Source of the DNA: Nemophila menziesii
Lineage: Eukaryota > Streptophyta > Magnoliopsida > Boraginales > Hydrophyllaceae
DNA length: 64,000 nt
NCBI GenBank assembly: GCA_029959085.1
Contig: JARWIR010000013.1
Span: forward strand, 12,277,186-12,341,185
Direction: 5' to 3'
Part shown: one piece after another, positions 22,510 through 33,760 of the stretch
Layout of the letters: each line of letters begins with the position of its first letter
Position numbering within the stretch: position 1 is the stretch's first letter
The notes under the pieces: generated by a model
The model's database searches: none
Told to the model about the DNA's origin: nothing
What the model saw: the letters and a program-made list of their open reading frames with translations, nothing else
Position numbers and translations under genes: made by a program

Positions 22510-23000
22510 ATAAGAGATCGGACCCTTTCTCCTCCTCTCCCTCTCCCTATCTCTTCTCTCTCACCATCCCATCATCCCACAATCCCACCAGCACGCTCTC
22601 GTGCAGAAGAAAACCACTACCTCCCCTCCTTTTCCTTTGTCTTCTCTCTCATCATCCCACTAATAAACTCTCCTACAGAAGAAACCCCACTGTCTCCCTT
22701 CCACTCTATCTCTCTTCTCTCTCACCATTCTACCAACAAGCTCTCCTATAGAAAAAAAATCAGCTGCCTCCTATATTAGGTCTCACCTTCGCACCAAGTT
22801 GCCGTTCGTGGACTAGTCTCCCGCCGATTTGGTGTACAAGAAAACCGCAGCCGTTTGTGGCCATTCTCCACCATTTAGGTCTCACCATCGAACCAAGCCG
22901 CCGTCGATCTGGTGCATAAGAAAACCGTCGCTGTGTGGATCATTCTTTCTCCCACCAAGGTATCTCTTCACACCCTACCTTCTGCCGTCGCGTTGCTTCA
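22510..23000 (+). repeat. Pyrimidine-rich leader-like segment with ~80-100 bp imperfect repeats
   Basis: Several imperfect units pair a CTCTTCTCTCTCACCAT-type block with a CAGAAGAAA or CATAAGAAAACCG block. They start near 22556, 22640, 22712, 22780 and 22872. The composition resembles a plant 5' untranslated leader, and the CACAAGAAAA motif is shared with the MULE interior at 15340-15470. The open frames over it are short, without domains, and probably incidental. Confidence 0.5.
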
Positions 23001-23084
23001 CAAGAAAACTGATGCCATCATGGGCCATTCTCCACCACCTCTTCATCGTCGCTGGGTCGCCATTCTTCTTCTTTTTTCCAGTGG

Positions 23085-23262
23085 CGACTTAGAAGAGATT
23101 TTGTTTTGTTTTCTGTTCCGTTGCAAAGAGTGTGAAGAGATTTTATTTTGTTTTTTGTTCCATTGCAACGAGTATGAAGAGATTTTGTTTTGTTTTTTTG
23201 TTCTGGCAAGTGTGAAGAGATTTGTGATTGTTTTTTGTTCCGTAAAATGTACCTCCTTGGTA
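23085..23262 (+). repeat. ~43-bp tandem repeat, four copies
   Basis: The unit GAAGAGATTTTGTTTTGTTT followed by TCTGTTCCGTTGCAA-GAGTGT appears four times with growing divergence. The open frames across it on both strands are an effect of the repeat. Confidence 0.85.
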
Positions 23263-24300
23263 CAGTCCCAACAGAATATGAAGAGATTTAGTTTGGGCCA
23301 TGGGTACATCCCACTGCACATAACAACTAGAGATGGTCTAATTAGGTGTGTATCCATCTAGTTATTATTTGAGATGGGTCTGTCCCTATCTAGATATTTT
23401 TTGAGATGGGTTCGTACCCATTTAGGTGTTGTTATTCGAATTAGGACCGTACCTGCTATGACTTTGACATGAACAAACTACATGTACTTTGACATGGAGA
23501 AGAATTGGGTTTATATAAATTAAAAATGACTTAATAAAATTTAATTATGGTATGGGTCCGTACTCATTGTATAGTGAATAGGATTTAACAGGTAATGGTT
23601 ACATACATAGGCGATTCAGGGGGTAGGCTGGGGTGAGCTGCAGCCCGCCCAAGCCTATGAGATAGTAGTATAATTTAGCCTGATTTTTTTTGTAAAAATA
23701 GGTAATAACATGTATTGAAAAATTACAATCCCTTTAATTAGAAAATTAGCCCTCCCCAACTCAAATCTTATATATTAATTTTACAAAACCTAAATAATAG
23801 CCCTCCTTCAATTCAAAATTCTACATCTGCCCTTGGGTACGTACTTTATTGGGTAATTTACAAAAATGGGTACCGACCCCCCAAAAGATCTAGATTAGTT
23901 GTCCCTCCAAACATTAAAAGAGTATAAGGGTAAAAAACTAAACCAGATAATTAGGATTAGGATTTTTATAGAATGTTTTTTTATTTTGGACTTATAATAT
24001 AAAAATGTTGAATTTAGAGCCTCATTTTGTATTTTCCTCCATTTGAGGGGGCAATGAGGGACTGAGAGTATCTTTTTCAGTTGAAATTCGTGAAACTTCA
24101 TCTATTGTCTCTATCAATCTTACCTCCTAAACATTTTTATATATCATCCATCTTAATATGATATTCGTATTAAGGTAAAATCGTATATATAGCACAAACA
24201 ATTTTATGTAATCAACATTATCACTTCTTAATGTTTTTAATGTTGTGACGGTGATCCTACATGAATAGTATTGGACTACTTTGCTTTGGCAACCTTGATA
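23263..24300. other. Unassigned DNA with scattered GGGT-TACCC motifs
   Basis: No coding region. Around 23325-23440 a short duplication occurs (TTTGAGATGGGT with TACCCATTTAGG and variants), and ATGGGTCCGTACTCATT recurs near 23551. Nothing else is recognisable. Confidence 0.4.
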
Positions 24301-24308
24301 CTACACCT

Positions 24309-24811
24309 TGTTGGAAAAATATAGGATTTCCCATTACATGATCATACATAGTTATAACAATGAAAAGATAAGAATAACAACATTTTACGTGGTTCGATCA
24401 AAGATATCTACATCCATGGAATGATTCAATATAATGACTCATACTATTACAATTTGTTTTTTGTACACAAAAATTCAAAACCTCTTGAGAAATAAAGAAC
24501 AAATAACTCTCTCACTCTCCCAAGGATCTAACCACTATAGGATCGTTACACAATCACAATAACTAACCTATATAATTCTCCACTCATAGATCTCTTGTGT
24601 CCAGTTTTTGTTTTTTTTGTATCTTCAACCATTAATATATGGTACCTATTTATAAACCTTCCCAACTAGACAAACCAATGAATCTAGTCACCTTGAAAGA
24701 CTCCAATTCTTTCAAACTTATAAGACAACCATTAATTCCAATATTACTTGGTTTCCCAAGACACCCATCAGTCTATCAATTCATTGGTTCATGGATGTGA
24801 GTCAAATCTCA
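24309..24811 (-). repeat. Left (3') LTR of the copia relic
   Basis: It starts TGTTGGAAAAATATAGG and shares with the right LTR the blocks AACAACATTTTACGTGG-TCG, CTACATCCAT, ACTATTACAA, TAGGATCGT-ACACAATCAC and GATCTCTTGTGTC in the same order. The right border is approximate. Confidence 0.65.
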
Positions 24812-25184
24812 ATAATTATTTCCTTGACGAGCATCCCCTAACACCTCAACAATATCGGAGAATAAATTTTTCTTCTTGAGTTCCTTGACTTGTTTTAGAC
24901 AATCACTCGACGCTCAATCACAAGCGCTTCCGTCACCAACTTGAACAACCCGACCCTACAAAATATAAATATTCTTTGTGTTGAGGTTTCTACTCAATAT
25001 GAACCGATAATGTTTGAAAGCTTTACATTGATTGCTTCAAATAGCGTATCTACATCTAAATGATGTCAACAAACCCAACCAAATGATTTTGTTACCGATC
25101 AACTGTACATATCTCATATTTGAAAACGTTTATGCATTGCAAGTGTTTAGATGCAAACGGACACGTCGAACTACCTCAAACTTA

Positions 25185-25416
25185 TCACCTCGCTGTTTGC
25201 AACATTTAAAGCTAAAAAGGAACCAAGCTGCTCACGAGCGGCTCGAGCTCGACTGAGAGAAAAACTCGTTTGAGATCGACTTGAATACAAACAAGCTCAA
25301 GTTCAAGGTCCAATTTAAACTTATTATGTGAGCAAGCCAACTCGAGCTTGTTCGTGAATGAATCATTTATATTATGAATTATAAATAAATATATTAATTA
25401 CTTGTACATATATTAT
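25185..25416. mobile_element. hAT-like GAGCTCG-rich element, left half
   Basis: Rich in GAGCTCGA, ACTCGTTT and CAAGCTC motifs. The corresponding half lies beyond element B at 35290-35665 (GCTCGGCTCGTTTACAGCC), in inverted arrangement. Motifs of this kind are common in plant hAT-type non-autonomous elements. Element B inserted into its middle, copying ATTAT. The outer borders are approximate. Confidence 0.5.
25412..25416. repeat. Target-site duplication of element B (left copy, ATTAT)
   Basis: Matches 35290-35294 directly after the right LTR. Confidence 0.9.
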
Positions 25417-26945
25417 TGGTGTCGCCTAGGGTGTGATAAAAATAAGATCAAATTAAGTATGGAAAACTATGCACTCTCACCCTAGACAGGCACAGTACTG
25501 CAAGTATTACAGGACGTATGCAAGTTTTAATGATAAGTAGAGTTCGTTCTCAGGGACTTAAGTGTGTTAAACGCGTAGGAACAGATAACGAGTAAAAGTA
25601 AATAATTAGAAAACAGAAAATTAAATATTTGGGTTTTCGAATTTATGAATTAAAACTAAATTAAAACTAAGAAAATAAAGACAATAAAGTAAAAGATTAA
25701 GAATATGAGATGAGAAGTATAGCTTAGGTTTTGCTAGTATGCACTAATCCTTCTAATTCTATCTATAGAGCTAGTTCATAAGGGAGAATATTAGCTCTTG
25801 GTAATACTTAGTCAGGATTCTAAATTCCACTACCTTAGACCTTGAGAGCGACTAAGGGGGCTACGTCACAACCAAGAAGTGATTTAAAATAGGGTTATCA
25901 AACGCCACTAAGGCCCTAAGCAAATACTGCAAGTCTTGGTGATACTGTGGTTAAAACAAACCTTAATGACTATCTAGTTAGAAGTATGTTTTGTCAGAAC
26001 TGCTATCGACACTAGACATTATGTGGTGGTTCAATAGTTAAACACCCTGTCAAGGAGAACATCTAACTACTCTTAAAACAATCCTAAAGTGATCAATTCT
26101 AGGAAAGACATTAAATCAAAACACATAAACAAATATAAAGTAAGAAGCTAATATCAGATTAAAACATATAATTCCCAAAGAAACTTAGATAGAAGAATTA
26201 GAATTCATAGATTATACACATGCAAAACCCAAGCTATGGGAGGTTTAGTTCATACCTGAAGGAAATAAACTAAAAGACATTACAAACGACATCATCTTGC
26301 TCTCTACAATAACTGGAAGAATAAAACCTTAAGAACTAATTACTATGAGGCAAGGATGATTTACAAGTGATATAAGGGTGTATTTATAGGTGTTTAGAAG
26401 ACCTAATTCGTTTTCTTGAGGAAGAGTTAAGGTAATGGACTTCTAGCCCAACTCAAATTCGTATGGAAATAAAGATAAACACTGCTGCGTTGTTTTGGTC
26501 ATAACTTCTTTATTATTGGTCCGATTTTGCTCCACAAGATACCAAAAGAATCGCAACAGAATTATCTAGGCCCTTTAGGAGTAATCTACCAAATTCGGCC
26601 TCTTTATTAGGTAAAAACGCCTATCTTTGCAGAATCCCAGATTTAGGCAGCTTTTCCTTTTCCATCTTTTTAGCCATTCTTTCCTTATCTCCAATTACCA
26701 TGCATATCTCCTTCCATAAGTTGTTGTCTTTGACTTGGACTCTAATTAAGCTCCATAATTATCTTTAAAGCTACACACTAAATAAACAATTAAACCCAAT
26801 ATGCTCTAAAAACAATAATTCTACAAATCAAGACACAAAATAGGAAAGTGCACTAAAACTCAAGAAAATCGACATTATTGACTTCTAAAACACTAAAAAT
26901 GATGTCTCATCTTAACATAAATCTATCACAAATGAGGAGACATCA
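25417..26945 (-). repeat. Left (3') LTR of element B
   Basis: Plus strand from TGGTGTCGCC to GAGACATCA, 1529 bp. No difference from 33761-35289 was seen by eye. It is recognisably related to the element A LTRs over most of its length, with small gaps. Confidence 0.95.
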
Positions 26946-26958
26946 AGACCCCCAACTC
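26946..26958 (-). promoter_or_regulatory. Polypurine tract of element B
   Basis: On the minus strand it is G-rich (TTGGGGGTCT) directly before the 3' LTR, identical to the tract in element A. This is the expected plus-strand primer. Confidence 0.7.
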
Positions 26959-28537
26959 AAGGTTGTATCGTCCCGATACAATAAAAGATAAAAACATAGG
27001 GAAGTCTAGAAATACACACTTATAAAATTTTCAACACAAGGGAAAAGCATAGCAGAATATATAGAATAAACCTAAAGCACACAACTCAGAAAATTTCATG
27101 CAATAATATTCATAAACTACATACCTGTACACTTCTCATATCTACAGTCAACACGGCTTGATTTCAAGATCAGATTAGTTTCGCAATGTAAGAAGGATTG
27201 GGACTTTACTCAGTTCCCCAAGAGAGCTATAGATTGTTCATCAAACCTCACTAGTATCCAAGAATCCACTTAACTAGTCTCTAATGGCTCAATCACTTCT
27301 CAATTACATAACAAAGAATCACAAGGTCTTTTAAGGTTGTAATGTAGGCTTAGGGATGGTATGATCATATATTTGGATAATTTGGAGTGAGCTTTTGGCT
27401 CTCTCCTCACTAGCCATCAACGAATCGCCCTAGAGCTTGAGTTACTCTCATAAACGTTTCTCACTCAACCCAATGAATTCCTTGATGCACAATTTAGCAT
27501 CCCCAATAACCCAATTAAAGCTTAAGATGTTCACATAAAAATCCACTTTGCCGGTCCGAATATATATATTTTCTTTTCTTTTCAAATCAATTCTCGTTTC
27601 TATAGCTATGATTCTCTTTTAATGTTGAGATATCACGCTAATTTTCTCATATATATATTTTTTCTTTTAATGCCCTTGTTGGCAATATTAGCTCGAAGCT
27701 TCTTTTTCATTCACTATTACCCCGGCAAAGGGTTACAATACAATGTTGTAAAGCATCCTCAATATAAAGTACAAAGCACAATAATAAGCTCAAAAATCCC
27801 AACATAATAACTCCCATAATGGTGGACCCACCACCCCAAACTCAAGCTCTAAAACAACTGTCTAAGCATCGCGATTCGAGTGCGGGTCATATGGAAAAGT
27901 CCTAAAAATCTAAAGGATATGGCTTATAATGTGTTTCAAAAAAGGCTTTAGAAAGGCTAGAAAGGGCTAAGAAGGATATAACTTTTAAACTCAAAAAATC
28001 ACAAGGTGAGAAGGTATAAAAAGGCTTCAAAGGCTTAAAAATATGAAAGAACTGCCTTGATCACTTTCTACACTATGTAATTCAGAAAATTTCTTACCTT
28101 TAGCACTTTCATCAAATGGTTTTTCAACTAGCTTGGATCTCACGGCCTACACACTTCTCAAGGTTCCCTGAGATCGAACATACTTTCTATCGCATTGCTC
28201 ACTAATCTTTTCTTTACTATCAACGTGTGTTTTCCTGCAAATACTCAAAGCATACAAATACATAGCTCATAAACATATCACTTACTATCATTAATCTACT
28301 GAGCTTATGCTTTCAAGTTATTAAACACACTCTACATCTAATTCCCACGCATCAAAAATTTTAATTTCACCCAAAAACAGAAAAATGGAGATGAGAGACA
28401 ACGAATCCCCACACCCCCAACTCAAAAATGAGCCGTGTCCCCACGACTCGAAAAAATGACTCGAAAACAGAAATTAAAATTAGCAGATAGACATATTTAC
28501 AGAAATGGTAAGGAAGAAAGAGAACATACTCTCGAGG
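26959..28537 (-). other. Non-coding 3' internal region of element B
   Basis: No convincing ORF. It matches 2307-3753 of element A in many blocks, such as CCCCAACTCAAAAATGAGCC near the ORF end in both. Probably a long 3' untranslated region. Confidence 0.6.
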
Positions 28538-29731
28538 CTATTGCCTCGCATCATTGACATCCAAGATTGGAATTGCTGGACCTTTCGTTAATTGCTCAAG
28601 GAGTTTCATGATGTGCACTTGATTAGCATTGATTTGTGCCACATCATTGACTAAGGAAGTTTGAGCTGCTTCAAATTTCGTTAAACGCTCCTCCATCTTC
28701 TCTTGCCAATTTTGCTCCTTTTCTTCCTTCGAGAATTGAGTAGAACCCGCTCTTCGAAGACTTTCTTTGATCCAAGCATTATCAATATAACTCGTCTTAA
28801 ACTCGAGTTTCTCTTCTTCACCCAATACTACATTCGCTTTTCGCATAAGACACGTGATCATAGTTGGAAATTTAACGTTATAAACCGATTTAGGAGAGAC
28901 CGAGAATCGTATCACCTCCTCATAGATCAACTGTGCCACATCAACTTCTTCTCCTCTCAAAATACAGTCCAACAGTAGCGCGTTCTTCATAGTCACCTCC
29001 AAAGTTCGTGTGTTTCCAAAGACATTAGGGATAAGGAAATTGTGCCAAATTCTAGCATCTGCTTGAAGATATTTGTAAGGCCAAGGTGCCTTCAATTCTC
29101 CCTTATGTAATTGCACTTTCTCCTTGTCTAAAACATGCTCAAAAAGTAATTCCTTATCAAAGATTTTTCGTTTAGCAACTGCTTCCTCAAATTTGCAAAA
29201 ACTTTTCAGTTTCTGAAACTTGAAGTGGTTCCTAATCTCCTCAACTGTGAAAGGAACTAACTTTCCTCTAATCGGAACACAATCACTATCTCGGCTAAAG
29301 AGGCCTAGATAGAACTCCAAAACTAATTCATGACATAATTCAGAACGGCTTACCATGAACGTAGACCAACCCAACTTCTCACCAAGCTCAAAGAATCTCT
29401 TGTATTCTCCATCTCTAATTTCCTCCTTGAATACTTTCTCATAGGCAAAAGGTAGTTCTTCTAATTGTTTCTCTGCAGAAATCTTCAAGGAATTTGAAGT
29501 ATCCACTCTCTCTATAGGTATAGGATTTTGTTGAGGTTGTGTTCTTTCCTTTGCATAAAAATAAAGCTTTTTACCATTACTATCATACGAAGGTTTCCCA
29601 CTTTTCAATTTATCTTTACCCTTTGATTTAGAACTAGCTCCTTTGTCAATTGATTTCTTCTTGTTTAAATCCACTCCCTTATTACTCTTCACCTCCCTCC
29701 TGCTAGATAAGATTGATGTTCTATTAGTCAT
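28538..29731 (-). CDS. Plant-transposon-type (PE-like) protein of element B
   Basis: A 397-residue ORF with a true ATG at 29731; two further sense codons upstream lack an ATG. Residues 1-60 are strongly basic, rich in Lys and Ser, which suggests nucleic-acid binding or nuclear import. Residues about 105-315 resemble the putative plant transposon protein domain found in the extra ORF of Athila-type elements: F-LGEKLGW near 116, VPIRGKLVPFTVEEI near 152, ARIWHNFLIPN near 226, LLLDCILRG near 252 and PTMITCLMRKA near 289. Residues 318-380 are a predicted coiled coil rich in Glu, Lys and Gln. It lies downstream of gag, where full-length Athilas carry an env-like ORF. No signal peptide or membrane segment is visible, so envelope function is not supported. 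The function is unknown. It is open and unbroken, unlike its relic in element A. Confidence 0.72.
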   Translation of the reverse strand: MTNRTSILSSRREVKSNKGVDLNKKKSIDKGASSKSKGKDKLKSGKPSYDSNGKKLYFYAKERTQPQQNPIPIERVDTSNSLKISAEKQLEELPFAYEKVFKEEIRDGEYKRFFELGEKLGWSTFMVSRSELCHELVLEFYLGLFSRDSDCVPIRGKLVPFTVEEIRNHFKFQKLKSFCKFEEAVAKRKIFDKELLFEHVLDKEKVQLHKGELKAPWPYKYLQADARIWHNFLIPNVFGNTRTLEVTMKNALLLDCILRGEEVDVAQLIYEEVIRFSVSPKSVYNVKFPTMITCLMRKANVVLGEEEKLEFKTSYIDNAWIKESLRRAGSTQFSKEEKEQNWQEKMEERLTKFEAAQTSLVNDVAQINANQVHIMKLLEQLTKGPAIPILDVNDARQ

Positions 29732-30169
29732 CTTCAATTAACTCCCAACTCAAAGCTTTAGCAACCCTTTAAATTTTAACTTTTGAATTAATGGATGAAC
29801 AAGCTTTATTTGTCCTAGGATGGGTGAATTGGTGATGAATCTCTATGTGGGTGAGGATGATTTGTAATGGGTAGGCTAGGATTTTTAGAAATTGTGTGAT
29901 GAATTTGTGAAATTTGGCTCTTTGATTCTTCAATTTGAATGAATTTGGTGATGATTGGTAGCTTGATTCTCTCTTGTAATGATGTGGAGAGAAGGTTTGA
30001 TGTGTTTTCCTTGATGATTGGGTAGTGTTTTGGTGATTGGTGAAGGTTTTGATGAGTTTCAATGGAGTTAGGAGAGTTGTGGAGTAGAAAGAGAGGTTTA
30101 AGGTTTAATAAATTCGGAATAATAGCTTCAATACCTCCTTTATAACTCAATCCCGTAACTTTCTCTCTC

Positions 30170-30560
30170 CTCTGGCGGCGCTGCGGACTACCCCTGCGGA
30201 CCATGGGGTGCACCGCAGGGTAGTCCGTGACATCTGACGCTCGAAAATTTTTGCTCACTGACCTAAACCCGTGGTAGGACCCCGTGATACGGGTTTTTGG
30301 CTCGCGGACTAGGGTCCGGTGTACCGGAGGGTATACCGCGGCTTCTGTAGCTGCTCCGTCAAAATACCCGTGGTACTCACCCCGTGGTACGGGTTTTTGG
30401 GGCGCGGACCATGGCGCGGTGCACCGCGGGGTAGTCCGTGGAATTTTTTCGTGTTTCTGACCTAAACCCGCGGTAGCTACCCGTGGTACGGGTTTTGACC
30501 TCGCGGACCATCCCTGCGGACCATGGGGTAGTCCGTGAGGGTAGTCCGCGGGATGCTTTC
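30170..30560. repeat. G+C-rich dyad tandem repeat of element B, three ~100-bp units
   Basis: Three units with TACGGGTTTT cores at 30288, 30388 and 30487. Each has a dyad pairing ACCCGTGGTA with TACGGGTTT, then a block with GCGGACCATGG, GGTGCACCGCGG and GGTAGTCCG. The composition is far more G+C-rich than the rest of the element. The spacing of about 100 is not a multiple of three. Two minus-strand frames are open (29815-30666 and 30377-30571) and reuse KTRTTG-Y-GF in different frames, so a coding role is doubtful. Confidence 0.8.
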
Positions 30561-30780
30561 TTGCGCTCCAAAAATTTTCCTCGCGTTCCCTAACTTGATT
30601 TCTCTGATTCCTACACACCAAAAACACTAATACCTTTCTCAAATATGCATTATCAACTAAAAACAACTAAAATAAACTTAAACTAAGAATGTAAAAGACA
30701 GGAAAACATAAAAAACTTCGGGTTGTCTCCCGAACAGCACTTTTGTTTAACGTCTTTCAAAGTTAGACGTGTTACCTCTG

Positions 30781-33501
30781 TCAAGATTTGCGAATATAGC
30801 CTCCCCAACAACGAATAAGGCTATGAACGTCAACTAATCTGCGCTTGACCCCTGTTTTGGGGCGAATTTCTATTACCTTGGCTGAAACAACCTTCGTGAC
30901 AATGAATGGTCCCATCCACGAGTCTTTGAAACTTCGTGGCCTATTCTCGCGTTTGTGGGCTTTCCATAGGACTTCATGGCCAACCCCAAACTCAATGTTT
31001 GGCTCAGTATCCACAGGTTTTAAGTGGATTTCCTCAGGAGGGACTTTGTGATGTGAAAGGCTGTGGATGATAGGTACGGTGGGATCCAACTTCCTCGGTT
31101 TTTTACCCAAGACATAGAAGGTCTCGGATACATTCTTTGCATGAAGGGTGATGGTCCCATCTTGGAAGTTGATCACACTTTGACTTGTGGCCATGAAGGG
31201 TCGTCCAAGTATGATCGGAACCTGCTTATCTGCATCAAACTCAAGAATAACAAAGTCAGTAGGGATGGCGATATTACCTGCACGGACTAAGACGTCCTCC
31301 ACTGTTCCCCATGTCCTCTTCACTGAGTTGTCAGCAAACTGCAACTTCACTGGAGTTTTCTCTGATTTTTGAAGTCCAAGCCTCTCGAACACGGACTTAG
31401 GCATAAGATTCACACCAGAACCCACATCGTACATTGCTTTCACTTTGAGCCTACCATGCAATTGAATAGGAAGGTTGAAACTTCCCGGATCTTTAAGCTT
31501 AGTGGGTAGCTCTTTCTCACTTCTTCTCGAAACCCTCAGGTTCTCTCTTGGGATCTCTACACTCGCCTCTTTTTCAGGAATAACTTGCGTAAAAACTTGT
31601 TGCGGTGTAAGTCCTCTCTTCGCAATCTCAAGCATTTGGGCGTTGATATTTTCAGGTTGGTACGCCTCTACAAATGTCTTGAGAATAGTGTCATCTTTAG
31701 GATTTGTATCAGGAATAGTTGATGACACTGGTTGAACACTAGGTGGCGATTCCACCTTCTCTTCTTCTTTCTCCTCTAGCACAGCAGGTGCCACTTCATC
31801 TTCTTTCGATTCTTCTTTTGAGGCTTCTTCCTCTTTCTCTCTCGCTAACTCCGCTGCATACTCTACCATCGATCGCATCTCCTCTTGCACCTTTCTCAGT
31901 AGCTCTATGAACTCGTCTCTCTCTTCATCGCTTTCCAGATGATAAACTTCTAGACAGTCGGACTCCTCGGGGTTAGACTCGGTTGGCTCTTCTTCAATAC
32001 TGGGAACTTCCACGGCACTAATGGCAGCATGTGGTGCTTCCTCCTTTTCTTTTTCGATTTCAAGGCATATAGCCTTGCAAGCTTCGAACCCAACATTGTT
32101 TTCACCTCCTTCGATTGCCTTTACTTCCTTTTGTTCTATTAGATGCTTGTTTATTTGGGCTAATTGAGTACTTAGCATCTGAAGTATGGCATCGTGTCCT
32201 CGGACTTTTTCCTCTTGAGCGTTTACAGTTGTGTTCAAACGTTCTAGAGCTTGTACTATCTGTGTATTGTCCATAGATCCTTCTTGCGGATACTGAGGTA
32301 AAGCTTTTTGATCTAAATTATCGGTATAGGCGTCTTGAGCGGGTTGTTGTGGAGGAGTAGGTCGATTCTGATATTGGTTTTGGTACTGACCTCTCTGTTG
32401 GTAAGAGTTGTTCTGGGGTCGCGATTGATATTGACCAGGATTAGCGGCCCCTTGTGGATTTGAATACTGCATACCCGGATGGTTGCGGTTGCCCCATCGG
32501 TTGGATATGAAGTAAACAGATTGCGGATTTGATTCACACTCTTCCCATGAATGATCGTTAACTCCACATTGTTGACAACCTTGTGCCTCTTGAACTACCT
32601 TTGTAGCAGCTAAATTCTTCTCCATCGCGATTCTCAGCTCCTTGATTTGATTTTCTAACGAGGATATTTGAGCTGAGTTCGCAGTTTCTGCATCTAAACG
32701 AAGCGTTCCTCGGGTCTTTGCTGCAGAAGCTCGCGTTGAAGGCCAACTTCTTTCTTGTTCCATAATATTTTCTAACACCTCGGAAGCTTCATTGTGATTC
32801 ATGGACACAAAATTACCCTTTCCAATGTTATCCACCTTGTCTCTACCCTTGTCATCAAGACCTTCATAGAATATAGCAAGTTGTAGAGCAGGTGTATAAC
32901 CATGGAGCGGGCATCTAGCTAATTTTTGTTGAAACCTTGTCCATGCTTCTCCCACTGTTTCTCCATCTTCTTGAGAAAATCTTGCAAGCTCGGTTTGATC
33001 TTTAAGTCTCATGCTCTTTGGATAAAATCGGTTAAAGAACGCGGCTTGAAGCTCTCTCCAAGAGTGAATGGTTCCATGTGGTTGTCTTTCTAGCCAATCG
33101 CTAGCTCTTCCGGTCAAGAAAAACGAAAACATATGACAATACAGTTGCTCGCGTGTAATGCCAGGAGTAATGTAGGCATCACAAATCTGCATGAACTTCT
33201 GAATCGCTTTTACCGGATCTTGAATTGCAGTACCAGTATATAGTCCGAAACTTTGAAATTGACTAAGCATACCCGGATCGGGTCTAAATTTGATATTCGG
33301 AATCTCAGGAGGGCGGTAACCGATGGGTTGAACATGGAATGGTATGTTAAGGCCAGGTAGATCTTGTTCAACTCGGTTTTGTTGATTATTCTGCCCATTA
33401 CCTTCTCCTACTGGCAGTTGTACACTAGGTGGAACAAACGCAGGAGGTCCTCCTGGTGCAAAGTAAACTAACTCCGGATCATTGTCTTGAATGTCTGCCA
33501 T
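30781..33501 (-). CDS. Gag-protease polyprotein fused to integrase C-terminal remnant (element B)
   Basis: A 906-residue ORF from the ATG at 33501; the frame stays open upstream to 33594 without an ATG. The capsid part of the Retrotrans_gag type spans about residues 75-225 (FFLTGRASDWL, FFNRFYP, GETVGEAWTRF, FYEGL). A CX2CX4HX4C zinc knuckle is at 309-322. Gln/Asn-rich and acidic linkers follow to about 650. A retropepsin-like protease lies at 690-800: DVGSGVNLMP carries the catalytic Asp in a D-x-G context, and IILGRPF is the conserved ILGRPF strand. The frame then passes straight into an integrase C-terminal segment (838-906; H-VLWK, SWMGPFIV, VHSLIRCWGG). A full-length relative would have over a thousand residues of RT, RNase H and integrase core here. 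The junction is in frame and the whole ORF is unbroken. The product should form particles but cannot copy RNA. Confidence 0.88.
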   Translation of the reverse strand: MADIQDNDPELVYFAPGGPPAFVPPSVQLPVGEGNGQNNQQNRVEQDLPGLNIPFHVQPIGYRPPEIPNIKFRPDPGMLSQFQSFGLYTGTAIQDPVKAIQKFMQICDAYITPGITREQLYCHMFSFFLTGRASDWLERQPHGTIHSWRELQAAFFNRFYPKSMRLKDQTELARFSQEDGETVGEAWTRFQQKLARCPLHGYTPALQLAIFYEGLDDKGRDKVDNIGKGNFVSMNHNEASEVLENIMEQERSWPSTRASAAKTRGTLRLDAETANSAQISSLENQIKELRIAMEKNLAATKVVQEAQGCQQCGVNDHSWEECESNPQSVYFISNRWGNRNHPGMQYSNPQGAANPGQYQSRPQNNSYQQRGQYQNQYQNRPTPPQQPAQDAYTDNLDQKALPQYPQEGSMDNTQIVQALERLNTTVNAQEEKVRGHDAILQMLSTQLAQINKHLIEQKEVKAIEGGENNVGFEACKAICLEIEKEKEEAPHAAISAVEVPSIEEEPTESNPEESDCLEVYHLESDEERDEFIELLRKVQEEMRSMVEYAAELAREKEEEASKEESKEDEVAPAVLEEKEEEKVESPPSVQPVSSTIPDTNPKDDTILKTFVEAYQPENINAQMLEIAKRGLTPQQVFTQVIPEKEASVEIPRENLRVSRRSEKELPTKLKDPGSFNLPIQLHGRLKVKAMYDVGSGVNLMPKSVFERLGLQKSEKTPVKLQFADNSVKRTWGTVEDVLVRAGNIAIPTDFVILEFDADKQVPIILGRPFMATSQSVINFQDGTITLHAKNVSETFYVLGKKPRKLDPTVPIIHSLSHHKVPPEEIHLKPVDTEPNIEFGVGHEVLWKAHKRENRPRSFKDSWMGPFIVTKVVSAKVIEIRPKTGVKRRLVDVHSLIRCWGGYIRKS

Positions 33502-33736
33502 AGTTCTTCTCAAGGCTCTTTCCTTACGAATTCTTTTGTTATAAGCTCTGAAGCTCCTCTCAGGCTCCGGTAAGGGAGGCCAAGAATTAAACACTGTGAA
33601 AACCTGAAAAGGACTAAAGCAAACCCAAGCGTAAATCTGGAAAAATAAAAACTAAAACTAAACTAAAACTGAAAAGTAAAAACTAATTAAAAACTAAAAC
33701 TCGAAATAGATAACCCACACGCTAACGAGACACAAG

Positions 33737-33754
33737 TCCCCGGCAGCGGCGCCA
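33737..33754 (-). promoter_or_regulatory. Primer-binding site of element B (tRNA-Asp type)
   Basis: Minus strand TGGCGCCGCTGCCGGGGA, six bases inside the 5' LTR. It is identical to the site in element A. Confidence 0.88.
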
Positions 33755-33760
33755 AAAACT

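Noticed and set aside
22829..23361. Overlapping plus and minus frames of 87-149 codons
   Set aside because: They lie over tandem repeats, carry no domain, and several frames are open at once, as expected from the repeat.
29815..30666. Minus frame of 283 codons across the G+C-rich repeat of element B
   Set aside because: The open frame follows from repeated G+C-rich units without stops. Repeat units fall in different frames and the C-terminal half is low-complexity, so coding is not supported.
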